This document shows, one piece after another, positions 52,488-61,238 of a DNA stretch of 64,000 bases (the stretch's first letter is position 1; the number at the start of each line of letters is the position of its first letter). The position numbers and the translations under genes are program-made. The notes beneath the pieces are model-generated. The model had not been told where the DNA came from and searched no databases. It saw only the letters and a list, made by a program, of their open reading frames with translations. The stretch lies in assembly GCF_016907235.1 (NCBI RefSeq), contig NZ_JAFBBO010000001.1, positions 1,860,001-1,924,000 of the forward strand. Direction: 5' to 3'. Source of the DNA: Oerskovia jenensis. Lineage in GTDB: Bacteria > Actinomycetota > Actinomycetes > Actinomycetales > Cellulomonadaceae.

Positions 52488-52847
52488 CTACGTCGAGGCG
52501 CCGTGCTGGTCGAGCAGGTGGCGTGAGACCGTCTCGATCACGCCGTACGGGACGGGCTCGGACAGCATGAACTTGAGAGTCCCCTTCGAGGCGCGGTACG
52601 GGGCGACGAGCCTTTCGAAGTCCTCGTCGCCGTCGAGCACCGGGTACAGGCTCACGTGGTGCTTCCACCCCGCGAAGTACACGACCACCCTGCCCCGGAC
52701 CGTCACGGCCGGGATCTGGTAGCTGATCTTCTCGCCGGCGTCGGGCACGACCCGGTGGATCGTCCGGCGCATCTCCTGCAGGACCGCCTGGGTCTCGGGC
52801 GGGAAGGAGCCGATGTACTCGTCGACGGTCGCGAACGTCCCGGTCAT
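52488..52847 (-). CDS. DUF1801 (YdhG-like) protein
   Basis: 119 residues from an ATG preceded by GGGGAGG. Family marks are ATVDEYIGSFPPETQAVLQ, KISYQIPAVTVRG, VVYFAGWKHHVSLYPV and SKGTLKFMLSEPVP. The fold is related to bacterial frataxin-like iron chaperones, but no iron role is shown. Cytosolic; monocistronic. Confidence 0.88.
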   Translation of the reverse strand: MTGTFATVDEYIGSFPPETQAVLQEMRRTIHRVVPDAGEKISYQIPAVTVRGRVVVYFAGWKHHVSLYPVLDGDEDFERLVAPYRASKGTLKFMLSEPVPYGVIETVSRHLLDQHGAST

Positions 52848-53002
52848 GCCGGCCTCCCCGTGGTCGGTCCCCGCGGGCTGCGGGGGTTCCCACCTCCTAC
52901 TGTCTCGCGCGATCGGGTGAAGGGCCTGCGGGAGCGTCCCTCGCGGGCACCTGCCGTGCCCCTCGAGGGGCACGGTCACGCTCGCCCGCCCATACTGACG
53001 AG

Positions 53003-53482
53003 ATGATCTCCTGGGACCTGGCCCTCGCCCTGCGCGAGGCGGGAGTGCGCTGGCACCCCGAGTCCGGCGACCGCTTCCGGCTCCTGGCGACCGGCCCCAC
53101 GGGCGACCTCTTCACGGTCAGCGACATGACGATCGAGCCCCACGAGTTCGACACCGGCGTGATCCTCGGCTTCAACGGCACGACCGAGTGGGCGCTCGAC
53201 TCGGTCGCTCTCGAGGACGCGCTCTGGCACCCGCTCGAACCCCAGCTCCGCGCCCTGCTCGGTGGGACCTTCCGCTGGCTCCAGCGTTTCGTCGAGGACG
53301 ACGACGCCCCCGCCTACCTCGTCGAGATCGAGCTCGCGGGGCGCAAGGTCGCGTTCCGCGCCCACGACCCGGCCGACGCCTACGGCGAGGCTCTCCTGCA
53401 CCTGGTCGCGGCGTCGTCGGGCCCCTCGGAGGGCCCCCCGCCCTCGCCGGGCTCCGGGAACGGACGCGGGGTGGCGACCTGA
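53003..53482 (+). CDS. Conserved actinobacterial hypothetical protein
   Basis: 159 residues. The pattern MISWDLALALREAGVRWHPE ... DLFTVSDMTIE ... FNGTTEWALDSV ... QLRALLGGTFRWLQ is that of a small conserved family often labelled pilus assembly CpaE, a name not supported by any visible motif. The C-terminal 25 residues are Pro/Ser/Gly-rich. Its stop is overlapped by the next gene. Confidence 0.8.
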   Translation: MISWDLALALREAGVRWHPESGDRFRLLATGPTGDLFTVSDMTIEPHEFDTGVILGFNGTTEWALDSVALEDALWHPLEPQLRALLGGTFRWLQRFVEDDDAPAYLVEIELAGRKVAFRAHDPADAYGEALLHLVAASSGPSEGPPPSPGSGNGRGVAT

Positions 53483-54951
53483 CCGCCGAGGGCCGCCCCT
53501 CCGACGCGCCCGTCGACGAGACGCCGCCACCCGACGGCGTACCCGCGACGGGCCCGAGCGACACCTCGTCCCGTCCCCCGGACCCCGAGGGCCCCCCGGC
53601 GGCGACGAGCGACCACCCGTCCCGGCACCGGTTCCCGCTGCTCGCGGGGCTCCGCAGCGCCCCGTCGGCGTTCCGTCGCGTCCTGCAGGCACTCGGCAAC
53701 GAGGCCGCTCCCGACGACGAGCCGGACGTCCCGGAGATCTCCCCGGACCTCGTCCCGCTGCTGCGCACGCTCGGCCGGGCGATGCTCGACTCGGGACAGT
53801 CGGTCAACGACGCGCAGGACGTGCTCAAGCAGGTCGCCGACCTGCACGGCGCCCACACCGTGCAGACCCTGGTGCTGCCGACGTGCGTCTTCATCCGCGT
53901 CCAGACGGCCTCCGGCGTCGTCACGGACTTCACCGACGCCGCGGGCAGCGGGCTCAACCTGGATCAGATCGGCGCGCTCTACGCGGTGATCCGCAAGCTC
54001 CGGACCCAGACGATCGAGCTCGCCGACGCCCGCGCCGAACTGCGCACGATCCGGCGCCAGCCGGCCCGGTTCGGTGCCGTGCTCACGATCGTCGGGCACG
54101 CGATCCTGACGCTGGGCTTCGGGCTGATCCTCAACCCGACCCTGGATCTGCTGCCCGTCTTCCTGGTGCTCGGGCTCGGCGTCGGGGTGCTGCGGTGGCT
54201 CGCCGCACGCTGGCCCACGCTCAGCACAGCCCTGCCCGTCGTCGCGGCCTTCCTCGTGACGGTCCTGGCGATCCAGGTCGTGCACCCCTGGCTCGGTGAC
54301 AGCCCGCTGCAGGTCCTGGTCCCGCCGCTCATCAGCTTCCTGCCCGGGTCGGTCCTGACCGTCGCGGCGATCGAGCTCACGAGCAACCAGATCGTCTCGG
54401 GCGCGAGCCGGCTCCTCTACGGGATCGCCCAGCTCCTGCTGCTCGTGTTCGGCGTCGTGGCAGGTGCGGCGGTCGCTGGTGACCTGGTCGCCGGGCACGG
54501 CGGCGAGCGGATGGGGTGGTGGGCCCCGTGGATCGGGGTCGTGCTCGTGGGCGTCGGGCAGATGTTCTTCTCCTCGACCCCGCGCCGGAGCCTGCCCTGG
54601 GTGCTCGTGGTCCTGTTCGCGGCGTACGCGGCCCAGCTCGTGGGGTCCTACATCGCCCCGGAGATCTCCGGTTTCTTCGGCGCGCTCGTGATCGTGCCGC
54701 TCGCGACGCTCGTCGAACGGACCCGCACCGGTCCCCCGGCCATCATCACGACGCTCCCGGCCTTCTGGCTCCTGGTGCCGGGCGCCCTGAGCTTCCTGGG
54801 GCTGTCGGAGCTCGTGGCAGGGGACACGGGCTCGGTGTCCGACATCGCGAACGCCGTCGTCGCCGTCTTCGCGATCGCGTTGGGCATGCTGGTGGGTACG
54901 GCGCTGACTCGCGACGCGAGACGCGTCGGTCGTACCTTCTTCACCGAATAG
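53479..54951 (+). CDS. Threonine/serine exporter (ThrE) family protein
   Basis: Up to 490 residues. A Pro-rich N-terminus of about 85 residues is followed by the ThrE/DUF1212 domain (LLRTLGRAMLDSGQSVNDA ... VLPTCVFIRVQ) and about ten membrane helices, including LLPVFLVLGLGVGVLRWLA and GALVIVPLATLVERTRTG. ThrE exports L-threonine and L-serine in Corynebacterium. No ATG, GTG or TTG is available before residue about 100; a CTG at 53479, overlapping the previous stop (CTGA), is the most economical start. A start in the earlier frame or a frameshift is possible. Confidence 0.85.
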   Translation: MTAEGRPSDAPVDETPPPDGVPATGPSDTSSRPPDPEGPPAATSDHPSRHRFPLLAGLRSAPSAFRRVLQALGNEAAPDDEPDVPEISPDLVPLLRTLGRAMLDSGQSVNDAQDVLKQVADLHGAHTVQTLVLPTCVFIRVQTASGVVTDFTDAAGSGLNLDQIGALYAVIRKLRTQTIELADARAELRTIRRQPARFGAVLTIVGHAILTLGFGLILNPTLDLLPVFLVLGLGVGVLRWLAARWPTLSTALPVVAAFLVTVLAIQVVHPWLGDSPLQVLVPPLISFLPGSVLTVAAIELTSNQIVSGASRLLYGIAQLLLLVFGVVAGAAVAGDLVAGHGGERMGWWAPWIGVVLVGVGQMFFSSTPRRSLPWVLVVLFAAYAAQLVGSYIAPEISGFFGALVIVPLATLVERTRTGPPAIITTLPAFWLLVPGALSFLGLSELVAGDTGSVSDIANAVVAVFAIALGMLVGTALTRDARRVGRTFFTE

Positions 54952-55372
54952 GCCCGGACCCGGCACACCATCGCCAGCGGATCCTTGCTCCGCAAGGCCA
55001 GACCGCTCACAAACGTAGTTGAAGATGGAACGAGTTGGCAGGCACCGAGGACCGTCCTCGCATCCCGTCTGTCGGCGCACGCGGCACCCACGTCATCCGG
55101 ACGCGCCGCGACTCAGGCCGCTGAGGCCCCAGCACGATCCCCGTCACCGCGACGGCACGGTACGGCGTCGAGCACCCGCTCGACAGCCGCAGTGCGCACG
55201 CGGTCCCGGCCTCGGCCCGACGAACGGAACATCGGAACACCGTGACAACTGCACCGCTCAGCTCTGCCGCGCCTGCACGGCGCCGCCCGCTCCCGGGCAC
55301 CGACGACCGCACACGTGCCACCCTCCTCGGCGCTGCCGACCTCACCGCCACCGGCGCGAGAGGGGGCCGCTG
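54952..55372. other. Leader region of the M15 peptidase gene
   Basis: About 420 bases. It contains a possible 43-codon frame from GTG 55242 to TGA 55373 that overlaps the following ATG (TGATG). I looked for a c-di-AMP (ydaO-type) riboswitch, often found before such wall enzymes, and could not recognise its core. Confidence 0.4.
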
Positions 55373-55373
55373 A
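55242..55373 (+). CDS. Possible 43-residue upstream peptide
   Basis: Starts MTTAPLSSAAPARRRPLPG and ends TGARGGR; the stop shares bases with the peptidase ATG. Third-position GC is lower than in established genes here, so coding is doubtful. Translational coupling is the only argument. Confidence 0.25.
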   Translation: MTTAPLSSAAPARRRPLPGTDDRTRATLLGAADLTATGARGGR

Positions 55374-56701
55374 TGGGGAAGCACTCCCAGCGTCGCTTCG
55401 CCGCGACCCTCCCCGGGCGTTCCCTGCGCCGCCGCTCCCCCTTCGCGATCGCGGCGGCCCTCGCCGCGGTCGCCGTGACCACCACGGCCGGCGCCGCCAG
55501 CCTCGTCACCACCCCCACGACCGCTCAGGTCGCCTCGGCAGAGGCCGGGACGACGGCCGCGACGGTGACCAGCGTCGCCGGCGCGAGCGCCTCGACCCCC
55601 GAGGAGCAGGCCGCCCTCGAGGCGGCGAGCGCCGAGCTCGTGCGCGCCGAGTACCTGGCGAGCGAGGGCACGTCCTCCCTGACGCCCGAGCAGCTCGCGC
55701 AGATCACCGCGACCCGCGACCAGCTCCGCCAGCTCCTGAGCGCCGCGACCCCCGCCGATGCTGCGGACGAGGGTGCCGACGAGGCCGGCTCGGGGCAGAC
55801 GACCGTGTCCGCCGACGCAGCGACCCGCACGACGCTCGACACCGGCGTATCGCTGCACTCCGCTCCGACCCTCGACGCCTCCGGGGAGGACGCCGCTCTC
55901 GACGGCCGCGACACGTTCCGCGCCAGCCGAGCAGGCACCGAGGGCCGCGAGTCCCTCAGCGCGGACCCGGCGACGCCCGAGGACGCACCCGCCGACGCAG
56001 CGGCCACCGCGGTCGACGCGCCGGCAGACCCTGCTGCCGAGGTCCCCGCGGCCGAGGCCCCCGCACCCGCCGCCACGGCGGAGACCCCGGCGGCGGCACC
56101 GGCCGGCCAGGCCCAGGTCGCCCCGACGATCGCCGAGATCGGTGCCACGACCGAGGCGCTGCGGGCGCTGCTCGACACCACGGCCGTGACGGTCTCGGTC
56201 GAGCCCGGACCGCCGACGGCCGAGGAGGTCGCCGCCCAGCAGGCCGCCGAGCGCGCGGCCATGGCGGCCCAGCTCGCGGTGTGGGCGAACAGCACCGCGG
56301 GGTACTCGAACGGCACCATCCCCGAGAGCGTCCTGTGCTCGCCGAGCTTCGCCCCCGGCCAGCTCGTGCGCTGCGACGCGGCCTACCAGCTCGAACAGCT
56401 CAACGTGGCCTACCGCGCGGCGTTCGGCACCGACATCTCGGTGACGTCGTCCTACCGCTCCTACGGCTCGCAGGTCGCGGTCAAGGCGTCGAAGGGCTTC
56501 CTCGCGGCGGCTCCGGGCACGTCGAACCACGGCATGGCACAGGCGCTCGACCTGGGCGGTGGCATCAGCAGCTTCGGCAGCGCCCAGTACGCCTGGATGC
56601 GCGCGAACGCCCCCGCGTACGGCTGGGACAACCCGGAGTGGGCACGCCAGGGCGGCTCCAAGCCCGAGGCGTGGCACTGGGAGTACGGCACGACGTACTG
56701 A
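55373..56701 (+). CDS. Secreted M15-type D,D-carboxypeptidase
   Basis: 442 residues from an ATG after GAGAGGGGG. A signal region (SPFAIAAALAAVAVTTTAGA) leads to an Ala/Thr/Glu-rich, probably disordered stalk (about 60-330), then a VanY/LAS peptidase domain. The zinc and catalytic residues are H386 and D393 in SNHGMAQALDLGG and E432 and H435 in PEAWHWEYG; SSYRSYGSQ carries the substrate Arg. It would trim peptidoglycan stems outside the cell. Long stalk and missing anchor suggest wall association through the stalk. Confidence 0.9.
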   Translation: MGKHSQRRFAATLPGRSLRRRSPFAIAAALAAVAVTTTAGAASLVTTPTTAQVASAEAGTTAATVTSVAGASASTPEEQAALEAASAELVRAEYLASEGTSSLTPEQLAQITATRDQLRQLLSAATPADAADEGADEAGSGQTTVSADAATRTTLDTGVSLHSAPTLDASGEDAALDGRDTFRASRAGTEGRESLSADPATPEDAPADAAATAVDAPADPAAEVPAAEAPAPAATAETPAAAPAGQAQVAPTIAEIGATTEALRALLDTTAVTVSVEPGPPTAEEVAAQQAAERAAMAAQLAVWANSTAGYSNGTIPESVLCSPSFAPGQLVRCDAAYQLEQLNVAYRAAFGTDISVTSSYRSYGSQVAVKASKGFLAAAPGTSNHGMAQALDLGGGISSFGSAQYAWMRANAPAYGWDNPEWARQGGSKPEAWHWEYGTTY

Positions 56702-56720
56702 GCCTGTGGCCCGCCCTGCA

Positions 56721-56766
56721 CACGTCGACGGCCGCCGTCCCGCGAGGGACGGCGGCCGTCGACGTG
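56721..56766. terminator. Perfect 21-base hairpin between convergent genes
   Basis: Arm CACGTCGACGGCCGCCGTCC plus one C pairs fully with its complement across a GCGA tetraloop. It lies 19 bases after the peptidase stop and 37 bases before the crtEb stop, so it can end both transcripts. Confidence 0.75.
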
Positions 56767-56803
56767 CTACCGACCGAGGTCGCCCGGGCACGGTCCGGGT
56801 CGA

Positions 56804-57724
56804 TCAGCCCCAGGTAGCGCCGATGAGGAGCATCGTCACGAGGAACCCCGTCACCAGGTTGAGCCAGAGGAAGCGCCGCCAGCCGGTGTTCGCGCGCTCG
56901 CAGTCCTCGTCGTCGACCGACCAGAACGAGACGACGTTGACCAGGTAGGGCAGCGGCAGCAGCGCGGCGAGCCACCCCGGCCACGGGAGCAGCGCGAGCA
57001 GCACCGCGGCCACGAGGTAGGCGGTCGCTGCGACGACGACGGTCCGGTGCGCCCCGATCACGGTCGCGACCGAACCGATCCCACCCGCTCGGTCGGCCTG
57101 CACGTCCTGCACGGCGCCGAACGCGTGCGACGCAGCCCCCCACAGCACGAACGCTGCGAGCACGGGCCACACGGTGCGCGCGCCCAGGTCCGCCCCGACG
57201 AGCACGAGCGCGTAGAGCAGCGGACCCACGAAGTGCATGGCCGAGGTGAACGAGTCGACGAACGGGCGTTCCTTGAAGCGCAGCACGGGCGCCGAGTAGG
57301 CCACGACGAGGAAGACCACGGCGGCGAGCGTGAGGTTCGCGGCCAGGTCGCCCTGGACCGCCAGCCACGCGAGGAACGGGACGTTCACCACGACGCACGC
57401 CCACAGGATGCGTCGATGGGTCGCTCGTGCGGTCGCCGGGTCGGCGAGCGCACCCTCGATCCCGCCCTTGCGCGGGTTGCGCAGGTCCGACGCGTAGTCG
57501 AACACGTCGTTGATCCCGTACATGAGCAGGTTGTACGGGATCAGGAAGTAGAGCGTCCCGACGACGAGCGCGGCGTCGAGGCGTCCTCCCGTGGCGACGA
57601 GGTACCCCGCCGCGAAGGGGTACGCGGTGTTGATCCAGGAGAACGGGCGCGAGGCGGCGACGATCTCCCGGAGCACGACGAGCGGCCCCGGCGCAGCCCC
57701 CGGTCCGGCGTCCACCGTCGTCAC
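56804..57724 (-). CDS. crtEb: Lycopene elongase CrtEb (UbiA prenyltransferase)
   Basis: 306 residues with about eight helices. The two Asp-rich UbiA motifs are NDVFDYASD and the second region around VQDVQADRAGG. It adds two C5 units to lycopene to give the acyclic C50 flavuxanthin type. SRPFSWINTAYPFAAGYLV near the start is typical for the carotenoid subgroup. GTG overlaps the crtYf stop; last gene of the operon. Confidence 0.93.
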   Translation of the reverse strand: MTTVDAGPGAAPGPLVVLREIVAASRPFSWINTAYPFAAGYLVATGGRLDAALVVGTLYFLIPYNLLMYGINDVFDYASDLRNPRKGGIEGALADPATARATHRRILWACVVVNVPFLAWLAVQGDLAANLTLAAVVFLVVAYSAPVLRFKERPFVDSFTSAMHFVGPLLYALVLVGADLGARTVWPVLAAFVLWGAASHAFGAVQDVQADRAGGIGSVATVIGAHRTVVVAATAYLVAAVLLALLPWPGWLAALLPLPYLVNVVSFWSVDDEDCERANTGWRRFLWLNLVTGFLVTMLLIGATWG

Positions 57725-58035
57725 GACTGCCCTCCCGCGTGCCGGCGTCGTCGGCCGTCGCCGACCCAGGTCCAGACCGCGGGCAGCAGCATCACCGCGG
57801 CGAGCGGGTAGGCGAAGTCCTCGAGCGGAGCCCCGGCGAGGTAGATCCCGAGGATCTTGTCCGGCGCGTAGGCGTAGAGCCCGACGGCGATCATGATCGT
57901 GTCGAACACGAGCGTCAGGACCACCATGACCGCGGCCGTCCACCACAGCGGCCCCGCCCGGTGACGCCGGAGCGTCCACGCGGTGACAGCCGCGACGAGC
58001 GCGAGCACGACGAGGTTGAGGACGATGTTGGTCAC
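57721..58035 (-). CDS. crtYf: C50 carotenoid cyclase subunit CrtYf
   Basis: 104 residues, three to four helices, with the lycopene-cyclase domain signature FDTIMIAVGLYAYAPDKILG and PLEDFAYPLAAVML. Works with CrtYe as a heterodimer that forms the end rings of the C50 carotenoid. Which ring type (epsilon, beta or gamma) is made cannot be read from sequence. Coupled by GTGA on both sides. Confidence 0.9.
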   Translation of the reverse strand: MTNIVLNLVVLALVAAVTAWTLRRHRAGPLWWTAAVMVVLTLVFDTIMIAVGLYAYAPDKILGIYLAGAPLEDFAYPLAAVMLLPAVWTWVGDGRRRRHAGGQS

Positions 58036-58436
58036 GCGCTGCCCCCCGCCGTCGGGCCGTCGGTGGCGCGCGCGGGTGCCTCGTCCGCTCTCGTGGCACC
58101 ACCGTCCGCCCGCCGGGCTGCGCGCTCCCGCACCCGCAGGTCGAGGAACCGCCAGACCAGCAGCGTGTTGTAGCAGAGCAGCGTGAGGAACACGGCTTCC
58201 TCGACGGGCAGCTCGGGGGCGAGCTGGAGCCCGGTCATGTGGGGCGAGTCGCCCCGCGCGAAGATGCCGAGGGCGAGCCCGGCGACGTCCCACGCGAGGA
58301 AGAACACCACGCCCACCACGAGCGTGATCGCGGTCCTGGCCGGGTCGGCCCAGAACGCCAGCCTGAACCGGCGGTCGAGCACCGCGAGCCCGGCGAGCGA
58401 GACCAGGAGCGCCCCGAGGTACGCGAAGCCGATCAC
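58032..58436 (-). CDS. crtYe: C50 carotenoid cyclase subunit CrtYe
   Basis: 134 residues, three helices and a charged tail. Key segments are FAYLGALLVSLAGLAVLDRR, FFLAWDVAGLALGIFARG and LPVEEAVFLTLLCYNTLLVW, the last with the PxEE pattern shared by heterodimeric lycopene cyclases. The partner is CrtYf. GTG start overlaps the crtI stop. Confidence 0.9.
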   Translation of the reverse strand: MIGFAYLGALLVSLAGLAVLDRRFRLAFWADPARTAITLVVGVVFFLAWDVAGLALGIFARGDSPHMTGLQLAPELPVEEAVFLTLLCYNTLLVWRFLDLRVRERAARRADGGATRADEAPARATDGPTAGGSA

Positions 58437-60187
58437 GCGGCACCGCCTCGGAGCCGCTCGGGACGGCGGCTCGCCGCGAGGAAGCCGGGACGCAGGGGTG
58501 TCGGGAGGGGCTTGGACGAGGTCTCGCCGAGGAGCCGCTTGGCGACGAGCTCGGCGCTGATGAGGCACATGGGCAGCCCGACGCCGGGGGCCGTGCCCGC
58601 TCCCGTGTAGTAGAGGTTGCTGACCTTGCGCGAGGCGCCCGGCGGGCGGAACATCGCGCTCTGCGCGAGCGTGTGCTCCATCCCGAGGGCCGTCCCGCGC
58701 CAGGACGAGAACTCGGTCGCGAAGTGCGCGGGACCCAGGACCCGCCGGGTCACGACGCGTCCGCGCAGGTCCTCGATGCCGGCCCAGGCGCCGATCTGGT
58801 CGAGGTAGCCGTCGGCGAGCTCCTCGAGCCCGGCCTGCGACGCGGCCGAGCCGCCGAGCGCCGGGTCCGCGGGGAACGGCACCAGGACGAAGAGGTTCTC
58901 GTGGCCGGGAGGCGCAGCGGGGTGGTCGATCGTCGCGTCGTCGGTCGCCGAGGTCCGCGAGACGTAGAGCGAGGCCGGGGTCGGGACCCGCAACGAGTCC
59001 ACGGGGCTGTCGGCCGCGTCGCCCAGGACGTCGGCGAAGTTGCCCCGCCAGTCCTCGGTGAAGAAGAGCGAGTGGTGAGCGAGCTCGGGCAGCTCCCCGC
59101 GGACGCCGGCGAGGATCAGCAGCGCCGAGATCCCGGGTCCGCGGTCGTCCCACGCGGTTGCGGGCAGGTCGGCGTAGGCGGGGGGCAGGAGCGCGGTCTG
59201 CGTGTGGTGGAGGTCCGCGCCGGACACCACGACATCAGCGGGCACGACCTCGCCCGTGCTCAGCCGCACCCCGGTCGCGACGCCACGGGGGCGTCGCCGG
59301 GACCTACCGGTCCGTGCGCGGGGCGAGGCTCCGCCGTCGGGCGTGGGAGCGTGCGGCGCGACCTCGATCCCGACGACGTCGCTCCCCGTCCGGATCGTCA
59401 CGCCCTCCGAGCGGGCCAGCTTCTCCATGGCCTCGATGATCGTGTACATCCCGCCGCGCGGGAAACGTACCCCCTCGACCAGGTCGAGGTGACTCATGAG
59501 CGAGTACAGCGCGGGCACCCGGTAGGGCGACGAACCGAGGAAGACCGCGTGGTAGCCCAGGACCTGACGCAGGCGCGGGTCCCGTACGCGGCGCTCGACC
59601 CGGTCCGCGAGGGAGCGTCCCAGCAGGGCCGCGAGCCGCGGGAGCCGCCGCAGGACCGCGCCGTCGATCGCCCGGTCGGGGCGCTCGAACGTCGTGTAGA
59701 GGAAGTGGTCCAGGGCGAGGCGGTAGGCCTCGCTCGACTCCTCGGCGTAGGCCCGCATGCGCTCGCCGTCACCCGGCGAGAGCGCGTCGAAGCGCGCCCA
59801 GTTGGCCTCCGGGTCGCGGGTGACGTCGAGGACGGTACGTGCCTGCGGGACGTCCGTGGCGCCGTCGGGCCGCTCGGACGACGATGCTCGCTCGAAGAAG
59901 ACCCGGTACGACGGGTCGAGCGGGACCAGGTCGAGGTGGTCCTGGACGCGCTCGCCCAGGAGCGCGAACCAGTGCTCGAAGACCTCGGGCATGAAGTACC
60001 AGGACGGGCCGGTGTCGAACCGGAACCCGTCGAGGTCGAGCGTTCCCGCACGCCCCCCGACCCGCTCGTGGCGTTCGAGCAGCGTGACGCGCGCACCACC
60101 TCGAGCCAGGAGCGCGGCCGTGGCCAGGCCGCCGATCCCCCCGCCCACGACCACGACGTGCGGCATCTCGGTCGGTGCGACGGTCAC
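58433..60187 (-). CDS. crtI: Phytoene desaturase CrtI
   Basis: About 584 residues. FAD-binding VVVGGGIGGLATAALLA near the start, VTLLERHERVGGRAG and, near the C-terminus, NLYYTGAGTAPGVGLPMCL. Converts phytoene to lycopene in the membrane. It carries an Arg/Pro-rich insertion (around PTPDGGASPRARTGRSRRRP) absent from most homologues, which makes it 30-50 residues longer. GTG start overlaps the crtB stop. Confidence 0.94.
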   Translation of the reverse strand: MTVAPTEMPHVVVVGGGIGGLATAALLARGGARVTLLERHERVGGRAGTLDLDGFRFDTGPSWYFMPEVFEHWFALLGERVQDHLDLVPLDPSYRVFFERASSSERPDGATDVPQARTVLDVTRDPEANWARFDALSPGDGERMRAYAEESSEAYRLALDHFLYTTFERPDRAIDGAVLRRLPRLAALLGRSLADRVERRVRDPRLRQVLGYHAVFLGSSPYRVPALYSLMSHLDLVEGVRFPRGGMYTIIEAMEKLARSEGVTIRTGSDVVGIEVAPHAPTPDGGASPRARTGRSRRRPRGVATGVRLSTGEVVPADVVVSGADLHHTQTALLPPAYADLPATAWDDRGPGISALLILAGVRGELPELAHHSLFFTEDWRGNFADVLGDAADSPVDSLRVPTPASLYVSRTSATDDATIDHPAAPPGHENLFVLVPFPADPALGGSAASQAGLEELADGYLDQIGAWAGIEDLRGRVVTRRVLGPAHFATEFSSWRGTALGMEHTLAQSAMFRPPGASRKVSNLYYTGAGTAPGVGLPMCLISAELVAKRLLGETSSKPLPTPLRPGFLAASRRPERLRGGAA

Positions 60188-61158
60188 AGAACTCCTCGGG
60201 GATCGGCGAAGCGGTCGGAACGACGGGCCCCGGGCACGTCTCGGCGGAGCGACTCGCGTGCCACGGCGCGCGCGGCGACGACGAGCTTGACGGGGTCGGG
60301 GACGCGCACCCGGGCGCGGAGCAGGTCCTCGGGCGCGGTGGCCGCGAGCCGTCCGAGCAGGGAGTCGTAGAGCGCGAGGGTCGCGGCGACCGCCATCCGG
60401 GCTCGACGCGGGAGCGACGGGAGCGCGGCCCGCGCGGCGGCGAGGTCGCTGCTGATCTCGGCGAGGATCGCGTCGACGTCGTCCTGGGTGAGATCGACGG
60501 GAGTGATGCCGGGGAAGTAGCTGCGGCCCAGCTCCTCGTGGTCCGTGCGCAGGTCGCGCAGGAAGTTGATCTTCTGGAACGCGGCGCCCAGGCCCTGCGC
60601 GCCGCGCACCACGGCCGCGTCGGCGCGGACGAGGGGCTCCCCGGGCCGGCGCCCCGCGTTGAGGAACACCGCGAGGCACATCAGCCCCACGACCTCGGCC
60701 GAACCGTGGACGTACTGCTCGTAGCTGGCCTTGTCGTGCACCTGGACCGTGAGGTCCATGCGCATCGACGCGAAGAACGGGTCGATCTCCGCGTGGCCGA
60801 TCCCCGTGCGGCGCGCCGTGCGCGCGAAGGAGTGGACGACGAGGTTGGTCGAGTACCCGCTGGCCAGCGCGCGGGCGGTCTCCTGCTCGAGGCCCGTCAG
60901 CAGCTCGTCGGCGCCTGCTCCCCGGCGGGTGTCGACGACCTCGTCGGCCACTCGGACGAGTCCGTAGACCGCGTCGATGTCGCGGCGCGCGGAGCTGCCC
61001 AGCAGGCGGGACCCGAGCCCGAAGGACGTCGAGTACCCCGTCAGGACCGCCCGGCTGGCGCGAGCGGCGGTGCGGTCGTACAGCATCTGCGACACGAGGG
61101 CCTCCCCTGTCATGGTCTCGGACGCTCGGCCCGTTGGCATCCCGGGCGCTCCGGACAT
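60184..61158 (-). CDS. crtB: Phytoene synthase CrtB
   Basis: 324 residues from the ATG at 61158 (MSGAPGMPTG), chosen because AAGGGG lies six bases upstream and because an ATG at 61203 would fall inside the -10 box. Both Asp-rich motifs of squalene/phytoene synthases are present: VRVADEVVD and INFLRDLRTDHEELGRSYFP. It condenses two GGPP to phytoene. No GGPP synthase (crtE) is in the operon or window, so GGPP comes from elsewhere. Confidence 0.94.
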   Translation of the reverse strand: MSGAPGMPTGRASETMTGEALVSQMLYDRTAARASRAVLTGYSTSFGLGSRLLGSSARRDIDAVYGLVRVADEVVDTRRGAGADELLTGLEQETARALASGYSTNLVVHSFARTARRTGIGHAEIDPFFASMRMDLTVQVHDKASYEQYVHGSAEVVGLMCLAVFLNAGRRPGEPLVRADAAVVRGAQGLGAAFQKINFLRDLRTDHEELGRSYFPGITPVDLTQDDVDAILAEISSDLAAARAALPSLPRRARMAVAATLALYDSLLGRLAATAPEDLLRARVRVPDPVKLVVAARAVARESLRRDVPGARRSDRFADPRGVL

Positions 61159-61174
61159 GGCACACCCCTTCATC

Positions 61175-61227
61175 CTCAGCGTGCTGAGTAATTTGCTCAG
61201 CATACTGAGGATCTGACGGGATGTCAG
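61175..61227 (-). promoter_or_regulatory. crt promoter with two tandem operators
   Basis: On the minus strand, -35 CTGACA (61222-61227) and -10 TATGCT (61199-61204) are 17 bases apart. Two palindromes of the form CTCAGNNNNCTGAG lie at 61196-61209, over the -10, and 61175-61188, just downstream; they are 21 bases apart, two helix turns. This is the layout of MarR-type repression, as known for CrtR in corynebacteria. No regulator gene is adjacent. Confidence 0.7.
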
Positions 61228-61238
61228 CGCCGGACACG

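Noticed and set aside
54952-55372. c-di-AMP (ydaO-type) riboswitch before the M15 peptidase
   Set aside because: Such riboswitches precede wall hydrolases in actinobacteria, but its conserved core could not be found.
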